Shown here: positions 8,451 to 18,285 of the stretch, piece by piece
How the letters are laid out: the number at the start of each line of letters is the position of its first letter
How positions within the stretch are numbered: position 1 is the stretch's first letter
Source of the DNA: an uncultured Bacteroidales bacterium
GTDB taxonomy: Bacteria; Bacteroidota; Bacteroidia; Bacteroidales; Muribaculaceae
Length of the DNA: 49,406 nucleotides
NCBI GenBank assembly: GCA_947072905.1
Contig: CAMTKF010000016.1
Location: forward strand, 1-49,406
Direction of reading: 5' to 3'
Made by a program: the position numbers and the translations under genes
Notes under the pieces: model-generated
Seen by the model: only the letters and a program-made list of their open reading frames with translations
The model's database searches: none
What the model was told of the DNA's origin: nothing

Positions 8451-10766
8451 ATGCTTAAAAATTTATTTTTGAGAATTGCCATTCTGCTATCCTATGTTTT
8501 AACTGTTCAGTATGCTTTTGCAGCCGCGCATGCGGCTTCAGATGCAAATATAGCCGGCCATGTGGTTGATGCCGAAACCGGCGAACACATGCCATACTAT
8601 CTCATTAAAATAGTTGATACAAATCTGGCCACCCTCACTGATGGTTCGGGACACTACGTCTTCCGCCACCTGGCTCCCGGCGAATATACCATCGAGGCTT
8701 CTTTTACCGGTTACAAGACCGAGACCAAGAAAGTCAAGGTGTCGAATGATGAGACTGTAGAACTTAATTTTGACGTAAAGCCCGATGCCTTTATGCTCGA
8801 TCAGGTTGTGGTGACGTCTTCAAAGAGTGAAGTTACCCGACGCGAAAGCCCCTCGCTGGTGAGCGTGATCAACAGCAAGATATTCGACAGGGTGGGGGCA
8901 TGCTCGCTTGCCGACGGCCTTAACTATCAGCCGGGTGTGCGTGTGGAGAACGATTGCCAGAACTGTGGTTTCACACAGGTGCGAATCAATGGTCTCGACG
9001 GCCACTATTCACAGATTCTGATGAACTCGCGCCCCGTATTCTCGGCTCTTGCCGGTGTGTACGGACTGGAACAGATACCGGCTAATATGATTGACCGTGT
9101 GGAGGTTATGCGTGGCGGTGGCTCGGCATTGTTTGGTTCATCGTCAATAGGCGGTACTATCAACATCATTACCAAGGACCCTATGGTCAATTCGGCCCAG
9201 CTGTCGCATACCATATCATCTATAGGTCCCTCGGGTTCGTTTGACAATAATACTACCATGAACGCTTCGGTGGTGACAGCCAACAACAAAGCCGGCATAT
9301 TCATTTACGGACAATCGCGCTATCGCGACGGTTATGACCACGATGATGACGGATTTACCGAAGTGGCTCAGCTTAAGACACAGACCATAGGTGCCCGCAG
9401 CTTCCTGCGCCCGTCTGACATTTCACGACTCACTATAGAGTATCACAATACACACGAATACCGCCGTGGCGGCGACCAGCTCGATAATGTGGCCCACATG
9501 GCAATGATTGCAGAACAGGCCGACCATAACATCCACTCAGGCGAGGTTACCTTTGACCTGTGGCCCCGCGAGCACCGCGATCATGTGTCGGTTTACAGCG
9601 CACTGCAGAGTACCCGTCGCCAAAGTTATTACGGCTCAAATATGGATCCCAACGCATACGGCCGTACTTCTGATATCGTTGTAACAGCCGGCACACAGTG
9701 GACTCACAAGATTGACCGCTTCCTCTTCATGCCGGCCGAGCTTATAGGTGGACTCGAATATTCGTACAACCGCCTGCACGACGTGACTCTCGGATATAAT
9801 CACGACATAATGCAGAAAGTGAATATATACAGCGGATATCTGCAGAACGAATGGCGCGACAAGCACTGGGGATTTCTCGTGGGCGCGCGTGTCGACAAAC
9901 ACTCGCTTATACATAACGCAATAGTATCGCCCCGCGCCAACATCCGTTATAATCCGAGCGATAATTTCAATTTCAGAGTTTCGTACTCAACCGGCTTCCG
10001 CTCGCCCCAGGCATACGATGAAGACTTCCATGTGGCTATCGTAGGCGGTGAGCGCGTAGTCACTGTTCTTGCTCCGGATCTGAAGCAGGAAAGCTCGCAG
10101 AGCGTGAGCGCATCGGCCGACCTGTACCATCGTTTCGGCAACGTGCAGACCAATCTGCTTATCGAAGGTTTCTTCACCGATCTGCGCGATGTATTTGCTC
10201 TGCGTCAGCTCGAAGACAAGGATGCCAACGGCAACGATGTGCTCGAACGTTATAATGGTTCAGGTGCGCGGGTATTTGGTATAAATATCGAGGCCAAAGC
10301 ATTTTTCTCAAGTCATTTCGACATGCAGGGCGGTATCACATGGCAACGCAGCCGCTACAAGGAACCTGAAGTATGGAGCGACAATCCCGACGTGAAGCCC
10401 GAAAAACGCATGTTCCGCACTCCCGACCTCTATGGCTATATCACCGCCAACTGGGAAATAACCCATAAGCTCAAGGCTTCGCTATCTGGCACATATACAG
10501 GCCACATGATTGTTCAGCACCTTGCCGGTTCCGGTACCCCTGTGGATGAGGCTGTGAGAACTCCCAACTTCTTTGATGCCTCGATAAAGCTCTCATACAA
10601 CTTCAAAGTGCTTAATCTCGTTAATATGATAGCATCGGTAGGAGTGAGCAACATATTCAACTCTTACCAGAGTGATTTTGACAAAGGCCCTGAGCGCGAC
10701 TCAGGATATATCTACGGTCCTTCGCTGCCGCGAAGCGTCAATGCAGGATTGACAATTAATATCTGA
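8451..10766 (+). CDS. TonB-dependent outer-membrane receptor
   Basis: Outer-membrane 22-strand barrel receptor of 771 aa that imports a ligand with TonB energy. A signal peptide (1-28, ending AFAAAHA) is followed by a carboxypeptidase-regulatory-like beta-sandwich (about 33-112), then the plug (about 117-240) with INGLDGHYSQILMNSRPV and RVEVMRGGGSALFGSSSIGG, then the barrel. There is no SusD partner next to it, and the plug resembles stand-alone metal, haem, cobalamin or siderophore receptors more than SusC glycan receptors. The plug has a pair of cysteines (C169, C172; DCQNCGF) seen in many Bacteroidota receptors of this type; a metal role is speculative. A longer in-frame start (GTG at 8334) is rejected because the promoter lies inside it. 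Confidence 0.9.
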   Translation: MLKNLFLRIAILLSYVLTVQYAFAAAHAASDANIAGHVVDAETGEHMPYYLIKIVDTNLATLTDGSGHYVFRHLAPGEYTIEASFTGYKTETKKVKVSNDETVELNFDVKPDAFMLDQVVVTSSKSEVTRRESPSLVSVINSKIFDRVGACSLADGLNYQPGVRVENDCQNCGFTQVRINGLDGHYSQILMNSRPVFSALAGVYGLEQIPANMIDRVEVMRGGGSALFGSSSIGGTINIITKDPMVNSAQLSHTISSIGPSGSFDNNTTMNASVVTANNKAGIFIYGQSRYRDGYDHDDDGFTEVAQLKTQTIGARSFLRPSDISRLTIEYHNTHEYRRGGDQLDNVAHMAMIAEQADHNIHSGEVTFDLWPREHRDHVSVYSALQSTRRQSYYGSNMDPNAYGRTSDIVVTAGTQWTHKIDRFLFMPAELIGGLEYSYNRLHDVTLGYNHDIMQKVNIYSGYLQNEWRDKHWGFLVGARVDKHSLIHNAIVSPRANIRYNPSDNFNFRVSYSTGFRSPQAYDEDFHVAIVGGERVVTVLAPDLKQESSQSVSASADLYHRFGNVQTNLLIEGFFTDLRDVFALRQLEDKDANGNDVLERYNGSGARVFGINIEAKAFFSSHFDMQGGITWQRSRYKEPEVWSDNPDVKPEKRMFRTPDLYGYITANWEITHKLKASLSGTYTGHMIVQHLAGSGTPVDEAVRTPNFFDASIKLSYNFKVLNLVNMIASVGVSNIFNSYQSDFDKGPERDSGYIYGPSLPRSVNAGLTINI

Positions 10767-10888
10767 TAATATCTGATGAATACGGGATATCGGTTGATTT
10801 GAAACCGATATCCTTTATTTTTTGCGTTTAAGAATAAATTTTTATAAATTCGCATATTGAAAAAGCAATTCAGAAAAGTAATTCGTTT

Positions 10889-11398
10889 ATGTCCTATACC
10901 AATTTTCAGTTTAATCCCGAAGTCATAACTCCGGTTGATGATCTGCAATATACTCCACTCGGCGGCAAGTATAGAACTGCGTATATGGTGGCTACATCGC
11001 TCGTGTATTTAGTATTGATGGCAGCGGCTCTGCTTCTTCTGTGCCTCGATTCAGTATGGTACTGTGTGGCGGTTGAAATCTTGCTTGCGGCAGCATTTAT
11101 TATTAATATGGTGATTTTGCCAAAAGCGGTTGTGTACAAGGGTTATGCTTTCAGGGAACATGATCTGAGCTACCGCAGCGGCATTATTTTCCCGAAGACA
11201 ATCACCGTGCCGTACCGTAAAGTGCAGCAGGTGAGTGTTAAGCAAAATCCCGTTACCAAGTTTTTCGGGCTTTATACCGTAGGTATTGCCAACGGAGCGC
11301 AGAATATGTCTATGATAAGCATTCCGGGTCTTACCCGCGAGACGGCTGAGATGATCAAGGCTTGGTTAACCGATAAACTCCGTAACGGCCATGATTGA
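10889..11398 (+). CDS. PH-domain membrane protein, YdbS-like
   Basis: Protein of 169 aa with a short N-terminus, two adjacent membrane segments (about 35-75) and a C-terminal bacterial PH (bPH_2) domain containing VPYRKVQQVSVKQNPVTKFFGLYTVGI, the hallmark of the YdbS/YdbT family. It overlaps the next gene by 8 bp, as the two usually do in other bacteria. Biochemical function of the family is not settled; a membrane-complex role is inferred. Confidence 0.8.
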   Translation: MSYTNFQFNPEVITPVDDLQYTPLGGKYRTAYMVATSLVYLVLMAAALLLLCLDSVWYCVAVEILLAAAFIINMVILPKAVVYKGYAFREHDLSYRSGIIFPKTITVPYRKVQQVSVKQNPVTKFFGLYTVGIANGAQNMSMISIPGLTRETAEMIKAWLTDKLRNGHD

Positions 11399-12854
11399 TT
11401 TTTCAAAGCCTAAGCGGATGAGCCTTAGTGCGCTGTTCATAATATTCACAAAAAATTTCAAGAGTTTTTTTGGCGCTTTCGTTGTACTGATCTTGATAAA
11501 GATGTTTGATTCAGACATCAGCCTTGCCAAAAGAGGTCTTGTGACTTTGTTGAGTTTCGGTGCCCTCACTGCGGTGTCTTTTGTAACGGCGCTCATAGCC
11601 TATATGCCTAAAAAGTTCTATGTGAGCGATGGCAATCTCATCTTCTCTCATGGGTTATTCCATCGCGAGACATCAACAATCCCTCTCGACAGAATTCATA
11701 CCCTCAGAACCCGGCGCGGCCTTTGGTACAGGCTTTTTGAGATGCGTGGAATTTCATTTGACACATTAGCATCGCGGGGCGAGGAAATAGAACTGATACT
11801 CGATGAGACTGAGTGGCAACAGCTGTTGCAGGTTATTGAGCGGGAAGAAAAGCACGAAGTTCAAGCCACGGTGAGCGAGCCGGTTGCACCTGCACACAGC
11901 ATGAACTTAGACAACAGTTCACTCATAGCCGATGCGCTCTGCCAGAACCATCTCAAGGGGTTTGCGATACTGATGGGCTTTTTGGCAACGATATACGACA
12001 GTGTAAATGACTTCTTAGACAACTCCGCCGTGTATGATATGGCTGTTGATACGGCGGATAAGGCCGAAGGTTTTTTATCGTCGGTATGGTTGGTTGCCGG
12101 TGCCGCAGTTATATTATATATTGTGGTTTTGGCCTTATGGATTGGTAAAATCTTTATGAGGTATTCTGATACAACGCTTGACTTCAACACAAGGCTGCTT
12201 ACATTCACCTATGGACTGGTGCAGCGTTCAAGCAGCCGTTTTGCTTTCGATAAAGTATGCACCTTGTGGGTCAAACGTAATTTTTTGGAAAAGAAATGTG
12301 GACTGGCTACCATAATGCTTAAGCAGGCATTCAACGCTACCGCCATGAAAGACGATGATAATTACAGAATGTACGGGCGCGATAATTCAGACTTCCTGCT
12401 TAAATGGTGGCTTGGCGAGAACTATGCCGGGGATAAAGTTCTGATAAGTGCAGCGTCGGGTCGTGGAGTTTTCTGGGCTTCTTTCCTGTTCCCCTTGGCA
12501 CTGTGCATTATTGCCGCATTTATCCTTTACTTCACCGCCGAGTACGGATGGCTGATGGTGCCGGCTATATTCCTGATATTCTTCATGCTTAGAGCCTGCA
12601 TGGCCCGTCGGCGCAGCAAAATTGTATTGAAAGAATCATATATTGAGATATATGGCGGATATTTTGCAGAAAATGTCAGCTATGTGAAATACGAAGATGT
12701 GGAAGTGGTGCGTAAAACCTGCACACCCCTTGCGCGATGGTCACACCGTGCTTCAATTGCCTTGTCTACTTCCGGTACCGGATTCAATGTGAGAAGCCTT
12801 CGTGAAAAAGACGTGGAAAAGATTTACGAAATGTTGTTATTAAACAAGCTCTAA
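11391..12854 (+). CDS. PH-domain membrane protein, YdbT-like
   Basis: Partner of the preceding YdbS-like gene, 487 aa. Membrane pairs at about 15-60, 185-255 and 360-405 alternate with PH-type domains. The first contains IPLDRIHTLRTRRGLWYRLF near 97-116, the second RFAFDKVCTLWVKRNFLEKKCGLATI and the third YVKYEDVEVVRKTC followed by a basic stretch. The arrangement of three bPH_2 domains is that of YdbT. It ends 7 bp before a third PH-domain gene, so the three are probably one transcript. Function unknown. Confidence 0.8.
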   Translation: MIDFSKPKRMSLSALFIIFTKNFKSFFGAFVVLILIKMFDSDISLAKRGLVTLLSFGALTAVSFVTALIAYMPKKFYVSDGNLIFSHGLFHRETSTIPLDRIHTLRTRRGLWYRLFEMRGISFDTLASRGEEIELILDETEWQQLLQVIEREEKHEVQATVSEPVAPAHSMNLDNSSLIADALCQNHLKGFAILMGFLATIYDSVNDFLDNSAVYDMAVDTADKAEGFLSSVWLVAGAAVILYIVVLALWIGKIFMRYSDTTLDFNTRLLTFTYGLVQRSSSRFAFDKVCTLWVKRNFLEKKCGLATIMLKQAFNATAMKDDDNYRMYGRDNSDFLLKWWLGENYAGDKVLISAASGRGVFWASFLFPLALCIIAAFILYFTAEYGWLMVPAIFLIFFMLRACMARRRSKIVLKESYIEIYGGYFAENVSYVKYEDVEVVRKTCTPLARWSHRASIALSTSGTGFNVRSLREKDVEKIYEMLLLNKL

Positions 12855-12861
12855 TAAGTGT

Positions 12862-13281
12862 ATGGAAAAAGTCAGATATAATTCAGGCGTTGACTGGTGG
12901 CTTGTAATTACGGCTGCATTGGTGATGATTCTTGTGATCTATGCCGTAATAGATGCAGGATGGGAAGTAATTATTCCGTTGGGAGCATCGGTTTTGTTAT
13001 TCTTTGTAATGCTTTTTGGTTGTTGGTATGAAATAGAGGGTGACACACTCATCGTATATCAATTTTTCAGACCCCACCGCTTTCCAATTTGCAAAATTAA
13101 GGAAGTAAAGAAGACCATTGGCTATCTGGCCACGGCCGGAATGTCCAGAAAGCGTGTATCAATAAAATTCGTAGACCGTTCAGTACTCAAAAGCGCAATG
13201 CCACTGGAAATCTCTCCCAAAGACCGCGATGCCTTCATCAACCACCTCAAAGAAATCAATCCGGAGATAGAAGTTTTGTAA
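12862..13281 (+). CDS. Small PH-domain (bPH_4/DUF1200-like) membrane protein
   Basis: Protein of 139 aa: two membrane helices (about 13-32 and 36-55), then one compact domain starting YEIEGDTLIVYQFF and ending PKDRDAFINHLKEINP. This is the pattern of the bPH_4 family (formerly DUF1200). It lies 7 bp after the YdbT-like gene. Finding a third, different PH family member in the same operon suggests that the three act in one membrane assembly (inference). Confidence 0.7.
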   Translation: MEKVRYNSGVDWWLVITAALVMILVIYAVIDAGWEVIIPLGASVLLFFVMLFGCWYEIEGDTLIVYQFFRPHRFPICKIKEVKKTIGYLATAGMSRKRVSIKFVDRSVLKSAMPLEISPKDRDAFINHLKEINPEIEVL

Positions 13282-13431
13282 AAACGGCGAGAATAATTAT
13301 TGGTAGAATAGATGATGCATTCATCCTAAGGCCTTTAACCGTTCATCATTTACATAGCTCGCTACGCTTCTTCATGATGAAAAACTCGTAATTGACTCTC
13401 AAGCTTATACGAGTTAAATTCAAGCACACTC

Positions 13432-13962
13432 TTATACAAAATTTTTAAGATCGAAGAACATTAATCGTGTCTCATCGTCCTTGTCTTCTCCTGTAAAGAA
13501 TTGGAATCCATTCTTCTCATAAAAATGGGTGGCTGATTTCAGTGCATCTACAGTCAAAAAACGGCAACCAAGTCTTTTTACAGTGGTGAACGCATATTTA
13601 ATACTGTCAATCACAAAAGTCCCGACACCTTCGTTAGCATAGTTTTCGTTAACAGCGAGTCTGCCAATTTTCAGAGCCGGATAGTTGCGACGTCGCTTAG
13701 GATTGGGAATGTTGCGGTTGAGACGATTCCAGATGGCTTTTTCTCCAGGATTGAATGTTATTTTATCTGCTAACAAACTGAAATATGCAACAGTCACATT
13801 CATTTCCCGATCTTCCAATAAATACGTAACGGCCATAAGCTCATCTTGAAAATGCTTGGCATTGTCAAAAAGAAAGCCATACAAATCATCTTCTGCGCAT
13901 TTGAATGGCTTGATATCAGTTTTGGAAGAGAGTTGTATCTGAGTTAACTTTGAAAAGTCCAT
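13432..13962 (-). CDS. GNAT acetyltransferase, probable toxin of a TA pair
   Basis: Protein of 176 aa with the GNAT fold. The acetyl-CoA motif A region is KIGRLAVNENYANEGVGTFVIDSI (about 98-121, pyrophosphate loop NEGVGT), and a C-terminal FYEKNGFQFF is typical of the family. The short N-terminus and overall size match GNAT toxins that acetylate aminoacyl-tRNA (TacT/AtaT type). A 52-residue basic protein gene ends one base before its start, the usual antitoxin position. An ordinary GNAT enzyme with a small partner cannot be excluded. The last 30 codons are AT-rich. Confidence 0.75.
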   Translation of the reverse strand: MDFSKLTQIQLSSKTDIKPFKCAEDDLYGFLFDNAKHFQDELMAVTYLLEDREMNVTVAYFSLLADKITFNPGEKAIWNRLNRNIPNPKRRRNYPALKIGRLAVNENYANEGVGTFVIDSIKYAFTTVKRLGCRFLTVDALKSATHFYEKNGFQFFTGEDKDDETRLMFFDLKNFV

Positions 13963-13963
13963 A

Positions 13964-14122
13964 TCACCATTGGAAGTTACTTATGGATTTCATTACCTCG
14001 TATGCTTTACGCGCCCTCTCTCTCTCTTCTTTTGATACAGGTTTAGGTTGCGAAATCAGCTTTTCAAAGCGTTCTGCATCCTTGCCATAAAGTTCCGGAG
14101 TTTCTTTAATTGGTCTTGCCAT
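13964..14122 (-). CDS. Small protein, probable antitoxin of the GNAT
   Basis: Translated by hand from the minus strand: 52 residues starting MARPIKETPELYGKDAERF and ending SISNFQW, then TGA. The middle is strongly charged (KEERERARKAYEVMKS) and predicted helical. It ends one base before the GNAT start codon, so the two are translationally coupled. Small proteins with this MARPIKETP-type beginning are, as far as I recall, common before GNAT genes in Bacteroidales. A -7 box lies 25 bp upstream. Antitoxin function is inferred from position. Confidence 0.65.
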   Translation of the reverse strand: MARPIKETPELYGKDAERFEKLISQPKPVSKEERERARKAYEVMKSISNFQW

Positions 14123-14146
14123 GATTGAGGTTTTATTTATTGATTA

Positions 14147-14154
14147 CAAAGATA
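14147..14154 (-). promoter_or_regulatory. -7 box before the small-protein/GNAT pair
   Basis: TATCTTTG on the minus strand, a full match to TAnnTTTG, 25 bp upstream of the ATG at 14122. Confidence 0.5.
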
Positions 14155-14219
14155 TAACAAATTTTTGAAACTATATGATTTGACCGATAATAAATTTATG
14201 TTGTGCTCTGAAAACTGAA

Positions 14220-14255
14220 AGCACTCCAAAGTTTTGTGCCTGACTTTGGAGTGCT
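14220..14255. terminator. Terminator after clpC
   Basis: Perfect 12-bp stem (14220-14231 with 14244-14255), 12-nt loop. It is followed by T-rich sequence on both strands, and lies 27 bp past the clpC stop. Confidence 0.75.
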
Positions 14256-14281
14256 ATCGTTTTAGTTTCTACTTATATTTA

Positions 14282-16858
14282 TCAGTTACTTTCCTGATCT
14301 TCGGGGAGCGATTTCGGTGAGTCGTCTACTACCCGGGTGGTGATTTTATCATTATCCTTGTCGTAGTCTACCACAACTTCGTGACCGGGTTTGAGGGCCG
14401 ACGAAAGTATGAGTTCGGCAAGTTCGTCCTCGAGGTATTTCTGAATGGCTCGTTTGAGCGGACGTGCTCCATATTGCGGATCGTAGCCCTTGCCGGCTAT
14501 TAAGTCCTTGGCTGCATCGCTCAGTGTGAGCACATATCCGAGGTCGGTAAGGCGTTTGCGGAAACCGGCTATCTCTATGTCGATAATCTTGAATATGGCC
14601 TCGCGCGAGAGCTGGTCAAACATTATAATGTCGTCTACACGGTTGAGGAATTCGGGTGAGAACGCCTTGTTGAGTGCCTTACGGATTACAGCGTGCTGGG
14701 CATCGGCCGCGGCTGCTGCTGTCTGTGTGGTGGTAAAACCTACACCGGTTCCGAAGTCTTTGAGCTGACGTGTTCCTATATTTGAGGTCATTATTATGAT
14801 GGTATTCTTGAAGTCGATACGGCGACCCATAGAGTCGGTAAGGCGGCCTTCATCGAGCACCTGAAGCAGCAAGTTGAACACATCGGGATGCGCTTTTTCT
14901 ATCTCATCGAGCAATACAACCGAGTAGGGGCGACGGCGTACCTGCTCGGTGAGCTGTCCGCCCTCGTCATAGCCTACATATCCCGGAGGTGCCCCCACCA
15001 GACGGCTCACGGTGAACTTCTCCATATACTCACTCATGTCTATGCGTATAAGGGTTTCGGGCGAGTCAAAAAGGAATTCAGCAAGCTTTTTGGCAAGGTG
15101 GGTCTTGCCTACACCGGTCGGCCCGAGGAACATGAATGTACCAATGGGTTTGTTGGGATCTTTTAGGCCTATGCGGTTGCGGCGTATAGCCTTTGCTATC
15201 TTTTCGATGGCTTCGTCCTGGCCTATGATGGCTTTGTGCAGGGTAGGACCCATTTCGAGCAGGCGCAGACCCTCGGCCTGGGCTACTCGCTGTACGGGAA
15301 CACCTGTCATCATGGCAACAACTTCTGCCACTTTTTCCTCATCCACGGTCACACGGTTCTGTTCGAGTGTCTTTTCCCACTTAGCCTTGGCTTCTTCAAG
15401 TTCTTCAGCTATCTTCTGAGCGCGGTCGCGCCAAACGGCTGCCAACTCAAAATTCTGCGAATGCGCAGCTTCGAGCTTCTTAGCCGAGGCTTCCTCAACG
15501 GCCTTTTCAAGATTTTCTATTTCTTCGGGCACTGCCACATTGGTTATATGCGCGCGCGCACCGGCTTCGTCGAGGGCGTCTATGGCCTTGTCGGGGAAAT
15601 TGCGGTCGCTGATGTACCGGTCGGTGAGTTTCACACAAGCCTCCAGCGCTGAGTCGGTATAGAGCACGTTATGGTGTTCTTCGTACTTGGGCTTGATGTT
15701 GTTGAGAATCACAAGGGTCTCATCGGCTGTGGTAGGTTCTACCATCACCTTCTGGAAACGGCGTTCGAGGGCACCGTCTTTTTCGATGTTCACACGGTAC
15801 TCGTCGAGGGTGGTGGCACCGATGCACTGCAGTTCGCCGCGGGCAAGGGCGGGTTTGAGCATGTTGGCGGCATCCATAGAGCCTTGGGCGTTTCCGGCTC
15901 CTACAATGGTGTGAATCTCGTCAATAAACAATATCACATCTTTGTTTTTTGAAAGCTCGGTGAGGATTGCCTTGATGCGTTCTTCAAATTCGCCGCGATA
16001 TTTGGTGCCTGCTACGATAGAGGCCATGTCGAGAGCCACAACGCGCTTGTTGAAGAGCACACGCGGAACCTGGCGCAGGTTGATGCGCAGGGCAAGGCCT
16101 TCTACAATGGCCGATTTGCCCACCCCGGGTTCGCCTATGAGCACGGGATTGTTTTTCTTGCGACGGCTCAGAATCTGGGCAAGGCGTTCAATCTCGGTAT
16201 CGCGACCTACCACGGGGTCAAGGCGTCCTTCGGCAGCCGCGCGGGTCATGTCGTGTCCGAATTTATCGAGCATGGGGGTGTCGCCTGTACCGGAGCGTTT
16301 CTTTGAAGTTGCCGACTGACGCTGCGACTGCTGTTTGGGTTCGTTCTCGCGGCCCGGCAGCTCGTCTGATTCGTCATCACCGTCCATGAATCCTGCACCG
16401 GCTTTGGGCGCAATGCCGCGTTTTTCCTGTGCGGCTTTGAAAATCTTCTCATACGAGATACCGGCCGAGAAGAAGGGCTTGAACAGCTCGGAGTTGCGTA
16501 TTTCAAAGTTATGCAGCAGGGCAAGTATGAGGTGTACCGGCTCAATCACGTTATCCTTGAGCATGCGAGCTTCGAGCACCGACAGCTTTGTGATACGCGC
16601 GGTGAGTTCACTAACGTTTATTTCATTGGTCACAGGGCCCGAAAGTTCGTATATTTCATTGTCAAGATATTCCTTAAGCCGGTCGATAGAGCTTCCGGTG
16701 GTGGCGTTATCAAGCAATATGTATGCGTCCTCGTCGGGATTGGTGAGCACGGCCAGCATAAGATGTGCAGGCTCCACCGAAGCACTGTTATGCAACTGTG
16801 CTTGTTTGCGGGCTTCTCCCAACAAAGTTTTGAATTTATCTGAGAATGTATTATCCAT
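14282..16858 (-). CDS. clpC: ClpC-type AAA+ unfoldase of the Clp protease
   Basis: Hsp100 protein of 858 aa that unfolds substrates and feeds them to ClpP. Order: Clp N-domain (about 1-150), charged linker, first AAA module with Walker [10 protein letters not shown] and Walker [10 protein letters not shown], a short UVR-like coiled coil ([14 protein letters not shown]), second AAA module with GPTGVGKTH and [11 protein letters not shown], then the D2-small domain. A VGF tripeptide in GTGVGFTTT fits the ClpP-docking loop, which separates ClpC from the disaggregase ClpB. The upstream ATG at 16906 would add 16 hydrophobic residues; the start at 16858 (MDNTFSDKF) agrees with the family N-domain. 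Confidence 0.92.
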   Translation of the reverse strand: MDNTFSDKFKTLLGEARKQAQLHNSASVEPAHLMLAVLTNPDEDAYILLDNATTGSSIDRLKEYLDNEIYELSGPVTNEINVSELTARITKLSVLEARMLKDNVIEPVHLILALLHNFEIRNSELFKPFFSAGISYEKIFKAAQEKRGIAPKAGAGFMDGDDESDELPGRENEPKQQSQRQSATSKKRSGTGDTPMLDKFGHDMTRAAAEGRLDPVVGRDTEIERLAQILSRRKKNNPVLIGEPGVGKSAIVEGLALRINLRQVPRVLFNKRVVALDMASIVAGTKYRGEFEERIKAILTELSKNKDVILFIDEIHTIVGAGNAQGSMDAANMLKPALARGELQCIGATTLDEYRVNIEKDGALERRFQKVMVEPTTADETLVILNNIKPKYEEHHNVLYTDSALEACVKLTDRYISDRNFPDKAIDALDEAGARAHITNVAVPEEIENLEKAVEEASAKKLEAAHSQNFELAAVWRDRAQKIAEELEEAKAKWEKTLEQNRVTVDEEKVAEVVAMMTGVPVQRVAQAEGLRLLEMGPTLHKAIIGQDEAIEKIAKAIRRNRIGLKDPNKPIGTFMFLGPTGVGKTHLAKKLAEFLFDSPETLIRIDMSEYMEKFTVSRLVGAPPGYVGYDEGGQLTEQVRRRPYSVVLLDEIEKAHPDVFNLLLQVLDEGRLTDSMGRRIDFKNTIIIMTSNIGTRQLKDFGTGVGFTTTQTAAAAADAQHAVIRKALNKAFSPEFLNRVDDIIMFDQLSREAIFKIIDIEIAGFRKRLTDLGYVLTLSDAAKDLIAGKGYDPQYGARPLKRAIQKYLEDELAELILSSALKPGHEVVVDYDKDNDKITTRVVDDSPKSLPEDQESN

Positions 16859-16922
16859 GTTCTGAAAGAGACTAATATAATAGAATGACAGCAAAATGTG
16901 TGCCAAATTTTGGAAACTTATT

Positions 16923-16954
16923 CAAAGTTACAAAAAATTCTTTTCACAGACAAA
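16923..16954 (-). promoter_or_regulatory. Promoter of clpC
   Basis: On the minus strand TTTG (16954-16951), 20 bp, TAACTTTG (16930-16923). The same upstream TTTG is part of a second TACATTTG box. The divergent space 16859-17124 holds this and the glycosyltransferase promoter only. Confidence 0.75.
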
Positions 16955-17094
16955 TGTAAGTGATGAATTATACTTAATAAACTTTAAACAAACGATTCCT
17001 GCTTATGGATTGATAAGAAGAGGACTTTCTGAGCATATTATTAATTTTTACTTTCTTTAACATAATTGGCACAGAAGAAAACACCGAAAAAAAT

Positions 17095-17102
17095 TAACTT
17101 TG
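17095..17102 (+). promoter_or_regulatory. -7 box of glycosyltransferase gene
   Basis: TAACTTTG, a full consensus match, 22 bp before the ATG. The nearest upstream TTG is 26 bp away, longer than ideal. Confidence 0.5.
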
Positions 17103-17124
17103 TATCTGGCTAAACCTGAAAGAA

Positions 17125-18081
17125 ATGTTGAAACCCACCGAGCCTGTCATAGCTATAGTTGTACCTTGTTACAACGAAGAGTCTGCACTCAAGCACACTA
17201 TGCCTGAGTTGCTTAAAATTTTGTCAAATTTGTCAGAAGAGGGCGAAATAAGTGACGAAAGCTATATACTATGCGTAGACGACGGCAGCCGCGATGCCAC
17301 CTGGCGCGATATTTGCGCTCTGGCCGGCTCATATCCCGGCAGAGTTCATGGCGTGGCTCTGGCTCACAACCGCGGCCACCAGTATGCCTTGCTTGCCGGA
17401 TTGATGACTGCAAAAGAAAACTGCGACGCAGCCATCTCGATTGATGCCGATCTGCAGGATGACCCGCAGGCTATCGTGGCGATGGTGAAGCAGTTCAAGG
17501 CCGGAAGCGAGATAGTGTACGGGGTAAGGCGTTCGCGCAACACTGATACATGGTTCAAACGCAATTCGGCCCGAGCGTTCTATAAATTGCAGAGGGCAAT
17601 GGGGCTTGAAACGGTTTACGATCATGCCGATTACCGACTGATGAGCAAGCGCGCGCTCGACATACTTTCTGAATACGGGGAGCAGAACCTGTTCCTGCGC
17701 GGTATCGTGCCACAGATAGGTCTTACCACTTCTATCGTATATTATGACCGCGCCGAGCGTGTGGCCGGCGAGTCAAAATATCCGTTCAAGAAGATGCTGG
17801 CGTTCTCCATCGACGGAATAACATCGTTTTCAGCCAAGCCCATGCAGTGGATTTTCAATATCGGTATCCTGATATTGGCCGTAGATATAGTAGTGGCTAT
17901 ATATGTGCTTGTGTCGCATTTCTGCGGCAATACTGTGAGCGGCTGGAGTTCTTTGATGCTTTCGGTATGGTTCCTTGGCAGCCTGATTTTGATAGCCATA
18001 GGCATGGTGGGCGAGTACGTGGGCAAGATGTTTATGGAAGTAAAACACAGGCCACGCTACAATATCCGCGACAGAGTGTAG
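17125..18081 (+). CDS. Family 2 glycosyltransferase, GtrB/DPM1-like
   Basis: Membrane-bound GT2 enzyme of 318 aa, likely transferring a sugar from a nucleotide donor to polyprenyl phosphate. The GT-A domain starts IVVPCYNEESAL (11-22), followed by VDDGSRDATW and the metal-binding SIDADLQDDP. Two C-terminal membrane helices (about 240-265 and 275-300) and a basic tail (KHRPRYNIRD) complete the bactoprenol-glucosyltransferase layout. No flippase or polymer locus is adjacent, so the acceptor pathway cannot be told. It ends two bases before the stop of a convergent small gene. Confidence 0.85.
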   Translation: MLKPTEPVIAIVVPCYNEESALKHTMPELLKILSNLSEEGEISDESYILCVDDGSRDATWRDICALAGSYPGRVHGVALAHNRGHQYALLAGLMTAKENCDAAISIDADLQDDPQAIVAMVKQFKAGSEIVYGVRRSRNTDTWFKRNSARAFYKLQRAMGLETVYDHADYRLMSKRALDILSEYGEQNLFLRGIVPQIGLTTSIVYYDRAERVAGESKYPFKKMLAFSIDGITSFSAKPMQWIFNIGILILAVDIVVAIYVLVSHFCGNTVSGWSSLMLSVWFLGSLILIAIGMVGEYVGKMFMEVKHRPRYNIRDRV

Positions 18082-18082
18082 G

Positions 18083-18235
18083 CTACCTGAGAACAGGCGA
18101 CAGGATAAATGCGGCTACATCGGTATCTCCGGTAAGAGATGCTACGGTGAGCCATACAAGCAGAAGAATGATGAGAATTGCTGCACCTACAGCAAGCCAT
18201 ACATGTTTTGATGAGATACGCGGTTTCTTATCCAT
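18083..18235 (-). CDS. Small single-pass membrane protein
   Basis: Translated by hand: 50 residues starting MDKKPRISSKHVWLAVG, one strong membrane helix (about 13-33, AAILIILLLVWLTV) and a short tail ending SPVLR. It is transcribed leftward 51 bp after the MATE gene and may be the last gene of that operon. The positive N-terminus and helix argue for a real product, but there is no recognised family and no clear ribosome-binding site. Confidence 0.45.
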   Translation of the reverse strand: MDKKPRISSKHVWLAVGAAILIILLLVWLTVASLTGDTDVAAFILSPVLR

Positions 18236-18285
18236 GATGAATGTAATTTTAATTTGAATTAGTTAATAAGATATATTGAAAACAT

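Noticed and set aside
8334-8451. GTG start at 8334 for the TonB receptor
   Set aside because: It would place 39 residues before a normal signal peptide and includes the promoter.
13282-13431. Possible gene remnant between the PH operon and the GNAT
   Set aside because: No frame of useful length; only a weak ACTCGTA/TACGAGT hairpin is visible.
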